Source of the DNA: Symsagittifera roscoffensis
Taxonomy: Eukaryota > Xenacoelomorpha > Acoela > Convolutidae
Reading direction: 5' to 3'
Assembly (NCBI RefSeq): GCF_963678635.1
Contig: NC_087062.1
Coordinates: 7,864,193-7,924,192 of the forward strand
DNA length: 60,000 nucleotides
Numbering within the stretch: the first letter of the stretch is position 1; each line of letters opens with the position of its first letter. Below, piece by piece: positions 33,690-43,788 of this stretch. The notes beneath the pieces were generated by a model. It worked only from the letters and a program-made list of their open reading frames with translations, was not told the origin of the DNA and ran no database searches. The position numbers and the translations under genes are program-made.

Positions 33690-34113
33690 CATCTATTACG
33701 ATTTTCTAACATGCGACAACGTCAAAAATTTGCGCACTTAACAGGTCTCTGGCAAAAACATAACACACCAATTTTTCAAGAAAACGGATTAAATCAGCAC
33801 TAACCTGCTTTTATTAGTTATTTATGAAAGTTCCTGTCAGGAGTGTAAAGCCTCCTAGATTGGTGAAACCATGCGTCAATTTCGTTGCAGGGTCTATAAA
33901 TACTTGAATCCCAGAGGTACGTCACAAATGTCAAAACATCCCTCTGCCCCTAAAAGAACTAACTTCAAAATCCTCATGCAACATCCAAGAATAAAAATTG
34001 CCGAAACCATCACCACAAAGTCCGAAACTCGTGGAAAAACTGTGCTCAACAAAATTTGCAGTTTTTACCTTTTGTTGCAATTTTAAGGTTTTGTCTAGTT
34101 CCTTGCCTAGTTT
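33690..34113 (+). mobile_element. Tail of a diverged Penelope-like element with a GIY-YIG remnant (unit A)
   Basis: The sequence around 33845-33950 reads CQECKAS-stop-IGETMRQF and continues RCRVYKYLNPRG. It aligns with the GIY-YIG end of the PLE downstream (VYKASYIGEGRRN) and with the usual CxxCxASYIGET of PLE endonucleases. The codon for the YIG tyrosine is TAG. It lies 5' of the PLE body in each unit, the position of a pseudo-LTR in tandem-arranged PLEs. Confidence 0.7.
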
Positions 34114-34115
34114 TC

Positions 34116-34180
34116 AGATTCTAATCAAGGCCTGACGAAGTCGGATTTGACAAAACCGGTTGCACGCTAATTGATAATCT
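34116..34180 (+). ncRNA. Hammerhead-ribozyme-like fold (unit A), probably decayed
   Basis: AGATT-CTA-ATCAA (34116-34128) can pair with TTGATAATCT (34171-34180) as stem I. CTGACGA (34132-34138) fits the hammerhead CUGANGA box. GTC-GGATTT-GAC forms a short stem II. The next bases are AAAAC where GAAAC is required, so G12 is absent. CG-GTTGCA-CG can form a 2-bp stem III before CTA. PLEs are known to carry such ribozymes in this position. Copies at 39198-39262 and 43733-43783 keep the CTGACGA and the GTC/GAC pairing. Confidence 0.4.
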
Positions 34181-35520
34181 ATGGATGTATATCCGTAATC
34201 TATGATCTGAAAACACTGCACATTACATTGGACACGCAAAAGTTCAAATAAAATCGAAAAGATTCTACTGTCCGGCCTATTGTGAGTATGATCAATTCGT
34301 ATAACCGCAGCCTTGCCAAAAAGTAAGCCTGTTGAGAAAATTATCGTGCTTATTCTCAAAAAACTAACAGCAGATTTTTCGCTAAGCCCAGAAACAGTGA
34401 ACTTGCTTCTGGCGATGTCTTGTCTCAATATTTCTTTTTGTTTGACGGCAAAACCTTGAAACAAACAGAAGAAGTGGCAATGGATGGCTTTGCAGTTGAC
34501 ATTGTAGAAGAGCAGATTCTAAGCTGTGAAACCCAACCAAAAATTCACCAGCATTACGTTGATGACTGTTTTGATATCGTTAAAAACAAGAGTCAGGGCC
34601 GTATTCTTCTGAAAAGCTTGAAGAGTTTCAATTCTGAATTGCTGTTCATGCACGAAACCGAAAACAAAGTGTCACTCAGTTTTTTAGATGTTCAATTCAG
34701 CAGAATGGGTAACAGATTTTCAGCATCCTGTAACATGAAAGCCATCAACATGGGGCTCTACAAATTGTTCTCATCATATTGCGATCCATGATACAAAGAA
34801 GTGGTCCCTAGAGAACTTTTCCAGAGAGCTTTCACAATAAGTACCGATTATTACGCTGTCACGGCTGCTTTGGACAGGTTTTTTGACGTGTTATGTAAGA
34901 ACCGGCATCCTGACGATCTTCTGGGCAGAATGAGCGAATCAGTCATTTGTACTGGCAAACAGACAAAACACAAAGATATTTCTGACAACTTTGACAAAAA
35001 AAAGTGTTTGGAAGTTACCTTTTATCGATACTATCCACCATTTGACAATATCAAAAATCCGGGAACTTAACAGATATCTGGTAAAAACTAGAGTTTTCGA
35101 GTGTTCACCATCTGAAAATGTCTCAACTTTTCGAGAATAGAGATCAATATAACATCAACCTGGCTTCATCAGTTATTTATGAGTTCTCTTATCAGGTGTA
35201 TAAAGCCTCCTACATCGGTGAAGGCAGGCGTAATTTTTGTATCATGGTGTCTGAACACATGAATTCCAGAGGCAAGTGAGAAAAGTGATAACATTTCTAT
35301 GCCCCTACAAGAACTTATTTCAAAATTCTTATGAAACAACCGAGATCGCCTAATCAAACATCTTGCGGAAAATTGCAGAAAAAACTATGTATGCTCAACA
35401 ACTTTTGCAGTTTTTACTCTTTGTTGTTATTTTAGATCTCGTTTTTGTTCATATTTATAATTTTCATTTTTTGAACATAATTATAGAAATTGACGAACCG
35501 GTAGCATTTCAAATGATTTT
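34181..35520 (+). mobile_element. Penelope-like element, internally deleted and dead (unit A)
   Basis: Pieces of a PLE reverse transcriptase occur in order: VRPIVSMINSY (~34275), FFLFDGKTLKQTEE, HYVDDCFD with the catalytic YVDD at 34555-34566, LSFLDVQF, YRYYPPFDNIKN, and the C-terminal GIY-YIG part VYKASYIGEGRRNF (YIG at 35211-35219). The N-terminal ~950 bp present in units B and C are deleted at ~34230. The usual GSPLSP-LAN stretch before YVDD is degenerate. The frames are broken several times (for example a stop after SSYCDP). It is not active. Confidence 0.85.
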
Positions 35521-37139
35521 TGATTAGATGTTCATTTTACTAGGATTCTGAGACTCAGCACTTTATATAGCAACCTTCACGTTTATTTAAAACTTAAAAA
35601 CAAGTTATTTATCGCGATTAATCTAAAAATAATTTTAGATGCTTAACATAGGCGGAAAAAAAAGAAGAAAAAGTCATTTTGTCTCTGTGGTGTTGTTAGA
35701 CAATGCTTAAAACATTTCTTAAATATAAGCAATATGAACTCATCAAAAAGTCTCAATGACTCTAAATTACTTAATCCTGGGTCATTTCGAGAGTGGGAGT
35801 GAGAGTCGAAACCAATAGGTTTTTTAGACATATTTTAACAATAGAACCGTTCTTCTTTTGAACAGATCCAAGCGAGGTCTCGGCGATCTTTGATTAAAGA
35901 GAACTTAGGTTTAATTTAAATTAGTTTCTGTAAAGTAAACACAAAGTCTGGGCCCGGGTTCTACTCTTATAGTCTCGTGTGCAGTTTTAAGCATATCTTC
36001 GTATTCTGCTCAATTTTGTCATTGAAAATTAATTAAAACAATTTTGTCGTCTGAGAGGATTTTTGTCACATTTTAGATGGTTTAAAAGAAACTCATTCAT
36101 GGTCGAACGCGTTATTATAATATTGATTGAGCTGCGATTTCGACTATCCAATTAAAACAAGAAAGTTGTATTGAAAAACCTGATCTAAACTGTTGTTCGA
36201 ACTGATTGAAAAATCAGGAGGAACTTTGTATTCGGGCGCTTTTTTGTGTTGTTCGTTTTTTTCCACGCAAAAACGGCTACCACAAAAAAATCATCAGAGA
36301 GAGATGAGTGATATATCATATAAAAGCCCTTAAAGTCGTTATATGAAAAAAGCTTCGAAATAAAATTACAGTCTCCTTTTGTATGAAAAAAATGGGTCTG
36401 AATATTTTATTTTTCGTCTTATTTCGAGCAATCAAAGGGAGCAAGCATGCTTAAAATAGCTAATTTTATAGGCTTAAAAGCTTACAGTAGCTTAATTTAA
36501 AACGTTAAAACTTGGTGTTACTCAAGTAAGGTTAATTGTGTAGTACTTTGCAGCCAATTTGGAATAAAAAACTTGGAATATTCAAAACATTACAAAAACA
36601 ATTGGAAAAACATCAGTCAGCTTTTTTTTATCACACCGCGCCGGAAAAAGCAACACTAATTCGAAAAAATTTTTTGTTTTTTTTTTAAATTTCGATTTAT
36701 TTCAATTGCACTCTATTTGTAGGTATAATCAAACGAACACCTCAAATTACTGTTTGATTGAAATCTCACCCATTATCAGAAACAATTAGGAAAAAATAAA
36801 TATACCTTTTGCGATTTTTAAAAAGTTTTATAATTTATATTTTTTTAAAATAATTTTATTTAAAAATTTATAATTTTTTTAAATAGAATTTGGTAAAAGC
36901 GATGATTAATTTATTGTGGTCAAAACATTCTGTACTATTATATAGCCACCGTCTATGTTTCATTACGAGGCCAAACTGTGTATTTTTTTGAATTGTCAGC
37001 GGATTCCGCTATATGACCGCTGTCTTTGATCTTTCTTTGATCTTGTGCTTTCTTTGATCGAGCAGGCCAATTTTCAAACTGAATTCGAAATTGTGTGCCT
37101 ATTCAGTGCACAGATTAGCCTAGTAGTGTTGTTTCCGAA
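35521..37139. other. Non-coding part of unit A
   Basis: AT-rich DNA repeated downstream of the PLE in units B and C (from TGAGACTCAGCACTTTATATAG). No gene seen. Confidence 0.6.
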
Positions 37140-38400
37140 TTGAGATCTCTGAGATATATTTCGACCAATTTGACCAAAAATTGCTAGTTTTGACCGACTA
37201 AACAAAAATAGCCATAATTTAACCAATTTGACCAAAAAAATTAGCTCGACTGTGATTGATCCGAGCGTGTTACTTTTTGACCGACAGGATCAAATAAAAA
37301 CTACGTTGTAAAAATGGCTAGGTTTTGATCAACTGTACCAACACTGGCTGTGTTCGACAGTGTTCTATGTTTCCGACAGTGTTCGACTCATGCGTGGTAT
37401 TATTTGACCGACTTGAATCAAACTGGTTATTTTTAGACCAACTCGGCCGAAGGAGCAAATTGTTCGACAGTTTTTGACCCAAGCAGGCAATATTTTGACC
37501 TGACCATTTCGAATCAAACTGGCTAAGTTTCTCCCTACTCGGCCGATAAAGCAAAATGTTCGACACTGTTTGATCCCAGCGTGCTTTGTTTCAACCGAAT
37601 CGAACCAAATTGTCTATGTTTTGAACAGCTCGACCAAAGGAAAATGCGTTCGACTGTGTTTCAACCAAGCGTGCTATGTTTTGATCCAACCGACCCAACT
37701 TGACTTTGTTTCGACCAATTCGGCCCATAGAACAATTTGTTCGACTCTGTTAAATCCAAGCGTGCTTTGTTTTGAGCGAATCAACCAAAATTGGGTATGT
37801 GTAGACCTTCTCGACCACATGAAAATCTTTTTGACCCAAGCGTCTACTTTTTGATCAACTCGATCAAAGGAAAATGTTTTCGACTGTGTTCTAACAAAGC
37901 GTGCTAAGTTTTAAACAAATTAACCCAAACTGACTATGTTTCGACCGACTCGGCCCATAGAACAAAAAGATCGAGACTGATCAACCCAAGCTTGCTTTGT
38001 CTCGACCGACTTGACCCAAACTGGCTGTGTTTCGACCAATTCGACAAAAAAAGTGCTCGAATGTGTTTGAACCAAGCGTGCAATGTTCGACCGACCGTAC
38101 GTTTGTCCAATTATGTTTCGATAACATTTTCAATTAAATTTCGATTTTGTGTCCAACCTGGCGCTTTTTGTCTGATTAAGTTTTTTTGGAGTTTTCGATT
38201 TTGTTTCCATTTTGTGTTCTAACATGCGTTCGACCATATTTTGTGTTCGACTATGTTTCTACCACTCTTTGTGTCCGGCTATTTCTACCACAATTTGTGC
38301 TCGATTCAAAGTAGTGTTTTTCCGAAAGGGCTGTTTCTGACCACTGATTGTTATATCCACTGTGTGTTCGAACAAAAGTCGAACACCTCAACCCAGGGCT
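37140..38400. repeat. Minisatellite with higher-order structure, array 1
   Basis: About 30-36-bp subunits of the type CTATGTTTCGACCRACTCGACC alternate in sets of roughly three. The marker phrase CCAAGCGTGCT recurs at irregular 69-102-bp spacing (near 37569, 37671, 37758, 37828, 37897, 37988, 38074). Short frames through it are by-products of the repeat. Confidence 0.85.
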
Positions 38401-38667
38401 TCAGAACTTCACTGCATTACGAAAGAGCTTGTTTAGAAGGATAGAATGATGGGTCTGATACGTATACTTTTTCCTAAGAGATCTGGTTGCGTTTGGAAGA
38501 ATTGTGGCTGGATGTTCATCATCTACTCTCATTTGTTTTGATGTTTTGAATTTTGATTTTTTTAGTTGTTGTTGATTGTTTTTACAGTTTGTGGATGTTT
38601 GCTTATTGTTTGAGGTTTTGTTTTGTGTCAATGGTAGAATACAATAGTTGGAGACGAAAGGAATCAA
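38401..38667 (-). pseudogene. Minus-strand unknown open region (unit B, partial)
   Basis: Only the N-terminal part of the region at 32927-33667 is present (RVDDEHPATILPNATRSLRK onward). It is cut off at the unit boundary after LFRNAVK. Confidence 0.35.
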
Positions 38668-38769
38668 AGTGATTTCTAGAAATCGACCAGACTCTTTAAA
38701 TTAATATTTTTGAGAGTTTGATCAGGATTTGAAGAAATTGAATCAATGGAAAAATGATGTTTGGATGAT

Positions 38770-39195
38770 ACCATCTATTAAGATTTTCCAACATTCGACA
38801 ACGTCAAAAATTTGCGCACTTAACAGGTCTCTGGCAAAAACATAACACACCAACTTTTCAAGAAAAAGGATTAAATCAGCACTAACCTGCTTTTATTAGT
38901 TTTTTATGAAAGTTCCTGTCAGGAGTGTAAAGCCTCCTAGATTGGTGAAACCATGCGTCAATTTCGTTGCAGGGTCTATAAATACTTGAATCCCAGAGGT
39001 ACGTCACAAATGTCAAAACATCCCTCTGCCCCTAAAAGAACTAACTTCAAAATCCTCATGCAACATCCAAGAATGAAAATTGCCAAAACCATCACCACAA
39101 AGTCCAAAACTCGTGGAAAAACTGTGCTCAACAAAATTTGCAGTTTTTACCTTTTGTTGCAATTTTAAGGTTTGGTCTAGTTCCTTGCCTAGTTT
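38770..39195 (+). mobile_element. Tail of a diverged Penelope-like element (unit B)
   Basis: Same GIY-YIG remnant as in unit A (MRQFRCRVYKYLNPRG) with the same TAG in place of the YIG tyrosine, followed by GTGCTCAACAAAATTTGCAG and a 3' flank. Confidence 0.7.
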
Positions 39196-39197
39196 TC

Positions 39198-39262
39198 AGA
39201 TTCTAATCAAGGCCTGACGAAGTCGGATTTGACAAAACCGGTTGCACGCTAATTGATATTCT
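39198..39262 (+). ncRNA. Hammerhead-ribozyme-like fold (unit B)
   Basis: CTGACGA at 39214-39220, GTC-GGATTT-GAC stem II, AAAA in place of GAAA, and a 5-bp ATCAA/TTGAT stem I (39206-39210 with 39253-39257). It lies just before the PLE N-terminal frame at 39263. Confidence 0.4.
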
Positions 39263-41270
39263 ATGGATGTATATCCGTTTTGCTATGATCTGAAAACACT
39301 GCACATTACGTTGCAATATTCGTTTTCATTTAGTGCGCAACGAAGAGCTGTTTTTTTCTCTCAAAAATTTGTCAAAACTCCCAGTTTCATGCTCTGTTTG
39401 AAATGTCTGGACGAGCAAGTGATTCCGAGCTATTTCGAGCTGAGAATCCCGGCACATCGCCGAAAGTTCAAAATTCATCTTATTCTTAGTCAGAAATGCA
39501 TTTCAAAGAGAACTATCAATGACGCAAAAGAAGATTTGGAAAAGGCGAAAGTTTTGGTCTTGGTGAATTTAGATCATTTGAAAAATTTCTAGACGAATCA
39601 CATTTTCCGAAGCATTACTTTTCTTGTTGAAATCAGAGCTAACGAAGAACAGAACGATGTTTTCTAGAGCGCTTCAAAACAAAACTGTCTGTTCGGATAA
39701 CTGATGAGCCGAAATTCGAAGCTAGAAACACGCTATTCAACTTAATATCTCGGATTTTATCCGATGAAGTAAAAAAAGCTCTCTCATACAGTTTAGACAT
39801 GATTTTGCCCCAATAACTGAATCGTGTATGTTTTGAGGCAGAAGATTTCTTTCAAAATCTAGTTAGACTAAAAAAACTTAAGAAAAAAACTAGAAATCAA
39901 AAGTGCCAAGTCTAAAATCCGGCAAATTTGGCGGTCCTATTGGGATTTCAGAAAAAAAAGAAAATTTCTGGGAATTTTTAGGAACTTGGCAAAAGTCGAA
40001 GTCTGCAAATTGTCAATTTGGACAAAAGCAACGGAATTGTCATAATGCATAGATGCGATTATGTTTAAAAAATGCTAACAATCCTGGCACACTAAACGAA
40101 GTTTGCAAAATGATGAGCAACCCCAAGAAGCGTAAGATATTTGTACGTAAAGAAAAGGAATTTAATAGAACTTTGCTGAATCTTGAGAAATCTGGAAAGA
40201 TCTCTTAAGAATTGTACCGAAGATTCCACAGCAGAGTGCGCAGTTTGCAAGACTCTATGGAAACGCAAAAGTTCAATTAAAATCAAAAAGATTCTTCTAT
40301 CCGACCTATTGTGAGTATGATCAATTCGTATAATCACAGCCTTGCCAAATAGTAAGCCTGTTGAGAAAGTTATCGTGCTTATTCCCAAAAAACTAACAGC
40401 AGACTTTTCGCTCAGCCCAGAAACAGTGAACATGCTTCTGGCGATGGCTTGTCTCAATATTTCTTTTTGTTTGACGGCGAAACGTGGAAACAAACCGAAG
40501 AAGTGGTAATGGATGGCTTTGAACTTGACATGGTAGAAGAGCAGATTCTAAGCTTTGAAATCCAACCAAAAATTCACCAGCATTACGTTGATGACTGTTT
40601 TGATACCGTTGAAAACAAGAATCAGGACCCTATTCTTCTGAAAAGGTTAAAGAGTTTGGTTTCTGAATCGCAGTTCATGCACGAAACCGAAAACAAAGGG
40701 TCACCCAATTTTTTAGATGTTCAATTCAGCAAAATGGGTGACAGATTTTTAGCATCCTGTAACGTGAAACCCATCAACATGGGGCTCTATAAACTGTTCT
40801 CATTCATCATATTGCAATCCATGATCCAAAGAAGCGGTCCCTAGAGCACTTTTCCAGAGCGCTTTCACAATAAGTACTGATTATTACGCTGTCACGGCTG
40901 CTTTGGACAGGTTTTTTGTCATGTTATGTAAGAATCGGCATCCTCACGATCTTCTGGGCAGATTGAGCAACTCAGTCATTTGTACTGGCAAACAGACAAA
41001 ACACAAAAATTTTTCTGACAGTTCTGACACGAAAAAAGTGTTTTGGAAGTAACCTTTTATCGATACTATCCACCATTTGACAACATCAAAAATCCGGGAA
41101 CTTAACAGATCTCTGGTAGAAACTAGAGTTTTCGAGTGTTCACCAGCCTGAAAACGTCTCATTTTTTCAAAAATAGAGATCAATATGACATCAACCTGGC
41201 TTCATCAGTTATTTATGAGTTCTCTTGTCAGGTGTATAAAGCCTCCTACATTGGTGAAGTCAGGCGTCAT
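39263..41270 (+). mobile_element. Penelope-like element, nearly full-length but dead (unit B)
   Basis: The N-terminal PLE region is open at 39263-39592 (LCLKCLDEQVIPSYFELRIP, then KAKVLVLVNL). Broken frames follow with LFNLISRILSDEVKKALSYS, LDKSNGIVIMHRCDYV (the PLE DKG-type motif), IRPIVSMINSY (~40297), FFLFDGETWKQTEE and YVDD (40584-40595). The end is cut inside the GIY-YIG domain at VYKASYIGEVRRH (YIG at 41247-41255), where the sequence jumps to AGGATCCTGAG. There are multiple stops and frameshifts. PLEs move through an RNA copy primed at chromosomal nicks or ends, but this copy cannot. Confidence 0.85.
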
Positions 41271-42350
41271 TTAGGATCCTGAGACTCAGCGCATTATTTA
41301 GCAACCTTCACGTTTATTTAGAAGTTAAAAACAAGTTATTTATTGCTAAAATTCTAAAAAAAAAATAGGTTAAGATGCTCAACCTAAGTGGAAAAATAGG
41401 TGAAAAATCTTTTTGTTTCTGTGGTGTCGTTAGACATTGCTTAAAAAATTCACAAATATTAGCAATCTGAAATATCAAAAAACCTCGATGATTCTAAATT
41501 AGTTAACCGGGGGTTATTTCGAGTGTTGGAGTGAGAGTCGAAACCAATAGGTTTTTTAGACATATTTTAACAAAAGAACCGTTCTTCTTTTTAACAGATC
41601 CAAGCAAAATCTCGGCGATCTTTGATGAAAACGAACTTAGGTTTAGTTTAAAATAGATTCTGTAAAGTAAACACAAAGTATCGGCCCGGTTTCTACTCTC
41701 ATAGTCTTATGTGCAATTTTAAGGATGTCTTCGCCAGTTTTTAGATTACTTAAGGAAATCTCATACAGGATTGAGCTGCGATTTTGAAAATCCAATTCAA
41801 ACAAGAAAGCTTTATTGAAAAACTTGATCTTAACTGTTGTTCGAACTGATTGAAAAATCGTGAGGAACTTTGTATTTGGTTGCTTTTTTGTGTTTTTCTC
41901 GTTTTTCCACCAAACTCACCTGACACAAAAAATCAATGAGAGAGTTGAGTGATATATTACTTACAGTAATTATTTGAACGACACTAAAAAGTTCCAAATC
42001 AAAAATACAGTCTCTTTTGTATAAAAAATCGGTCTGTAGAATTTAGTATTTCGTCTTAATTTGAGCTAATAAAGGGAGCGAGCATGTTTAAAATAGCTAA
42101 TCTTATAGGCTTAAGAGCTTAGAATAGCTTAATTTAAAACCTGCTAAACGTGTTGCTCAAGTAAGGTTAGTTTTCTTAGTATTTTGCAGCCTTTTTGGAA
42201 CAAAAAACTTCAAATCTTCAAAAATTACAAAAAATTTGGAAAAATTTCAGTCAGCTCCTTTTGTCACACCGCGCCAAAAAAAAACTAAACTAATTCGAAA
42301 TTTTTAAATTCAAATTTATTTCAGTTGCGCTCTTTTATAAATTAATAAAA
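41271..42350. other. Non-coding part of unit B
   Basis: Matches the region downstream of the PLE in units A and C with deletions. No gene seen. Confidence 0.6.
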
Positions 42351-42699
42351 GTTCTTTAATATTTCTTAATATTTCTTATAGCATACCTATTTAAGGAAAC
42401 GTTCCTATAGTCCACTCCCAGTTGATCAAAGCGCAATGTTAAAAAAAAAGAAAAAATTATTCAACCTCTTCTAAATAAACTGTGGAAATTTTTTTCGGGA
42501 CTCGTTATGGTTGGAATCCTAGTTGATAAAAGCGTAAAGTTAAAAACAGAAAAAATTATTCAACATCTTTTAAATAAACTGTGGAAAACTTTTTCGGGAT
42601 TCGTTATGGTTGGAATCGTGTTTTCGGCTTGTCTTTGCCATTTTTTGTGCATGATTGGTTACTTCGAGGCTCTGGAGCTGTTTGATTCCAATGGTGGTG

Positions 42700-43333
42700 C
42701 GGAGATTGTTACTTCTAGCAAATATCTTTGATTTAACTCATTTCGTTTTTTGAAAAGGAATTGCATTTGCTGAAACATTTTGGTTAAAACATGGTAAGGT
42801 AAAGTTTCCCTTGAAAATTCGTAGTTGTTTTCCGTTGGATATTTGAATTGGGGTTTCCAATGAGCTCAATATTTTGTATGCGACTTCACGATAGTAAGAT
42901 TATCCGCTTCACTTTCAGTTAATTTTTTGTAAAACTTTCTTTTGGTTGAAAGTCTTTTCAGGGCTTCACTGCATTACAAAAGAGCTTGTTTAGAAGGAGA
43001 GAATGATGGGTCTGATACGTATACTTTTTTTAAAGAGATCTGTTAGCGTTTGGAAGAATTGTCGCTGGATGTTCATCATCTACTCTAATTTTTTTGATGT
43101 TTTGACTTTTGATTTTTTAAGTTGTTTTCAATTGTTTTTTCAGTTTGTGGATGTTTGCTTATTGTTTGAGGTTTTGTTTGTGTCAATGGTAGAATACAAA
43201 AGTTGGAGACGAAATGAATCAAAGTGATTTCTAGAAAACTAATATTTTTGAGAGTTTGATCAGGATTTGAAGAAATTGAATCAATGGAAAAATGTATTTT
43301 GGATGATACAAATTTCTCAAAATTTTCCAACAT
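42700..43333 (-). pseudogene. Minus-strand unknown open region (unit C)
   Basis: Diverged copy of the region at 32927-33667, with more frame breaks. Recognisable pieces include the N-rich part at 43333-43085 and the complement of AAGTTTCCCTTGAAAATTCG. Confidence 0.3.
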
Positions 43334-43339
43334 GCAACA

Positions 43340-43732
43340 ACGTGAAAATTCTGCGCACTTAACAGGTCTCAGGCAAAACCATAACGTACAAACTTTTCAA
43401 GAAAAAGGATTAAATCAGCGCTAACCTGGTTTTTTAGAGTTGCCGTCAGGAGTGTAAAGCCTCCTAGATTGGTGAAACCATGCGTCAATTTCGTTGCAGG
43501 GTCTATGAATACTTGAATCCCAGAGGTACGTCACAAATGTCAAAACATCCCTCTGCCCCTAAAAAAACTAACTTCAAAATCCTAATGCAACATCCAAGAA
43601 TGAAAATTGCCGAAACCATTACCACAAAGTCCGAAACTCGTGGAAAAATTGTGCTCAACAAAATTTGCAGTTTTTACCTTTTGTTGCAATTTTAAGGTTT
43701 GGTCTAGTTCCTTGCCTAGTTTTCAGATTCTA
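43340..43732 (+). mobile_element. Tail of a diverged Penelope-like element (unit C)
   Basis: GIY-YIG remnant MRQFRCRVYEYLNPRG at 43480, preceded by the same TAG-containing KAS-stop-IGET. Three units share this lesion, so this tail was dead before the units were multiplied. Confidence 0.7.
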
Positions 43733-43783
43733 ATCAAGGCCTGACGAAGTCGAAGTTGACAAAACCGGTTGCACGCTATTGAT
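43733..43783 (+). ncRNA. Hammerhead-ribozyme-like fold (unit C)
   Basis: CTGACGA at 43741-43747. Stem II is GTC-GAAGTT-GAC, so the loop has changed but the pairing is kept. AAAA replaces GAAA. Stem I is ATCAA/TTGAT. Confidence 0.4.
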
Positions 43784-43788
43784 TTTCT

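Larger units (their letters stand above)
32730..38400. repeat. PLE-containing segmental repeat, unit A
   Basis: From AGTTCTTTAATATTTC the unit matches unit C (42350-49130) in order: a 100-bp direct repeat, a minus-strand open region, a PLE tail, a PLE body, non-coding DNA and a minisatellite. Unit B (38401-42350) has only the middle part. The units are clearly diverged from one another (many substitutions and indels), so they are older than the other two tandem arrays. Confidence 0.85.
38401..42350. repeat. PLE-containing segmental repeat, unit B
   Basis: Starts inside the minus-strand open region (CACTGCATTACGAAAGAGC) and runs through PLE tail, PLE body and 3' non-coding DNA. It lacks the minisatellite. 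Its PLE 3' end is shortened. Confidence 0.85.

Noticed and set aside
37318-38222. Repetitive frames within the minisatellites as a repeat protein
   Set aside because: Subunit lengths are not consistent multiples of three, the frames are short, and stops occur on both strands.
37140-38400. Regularly spaced repeats as a CRISPR array
   Set aside because: The spacing is irregular, the supposed spacers are themselves related subunits, there are no cas genes and the DNA is eukaryotic. It is a minisatellite.
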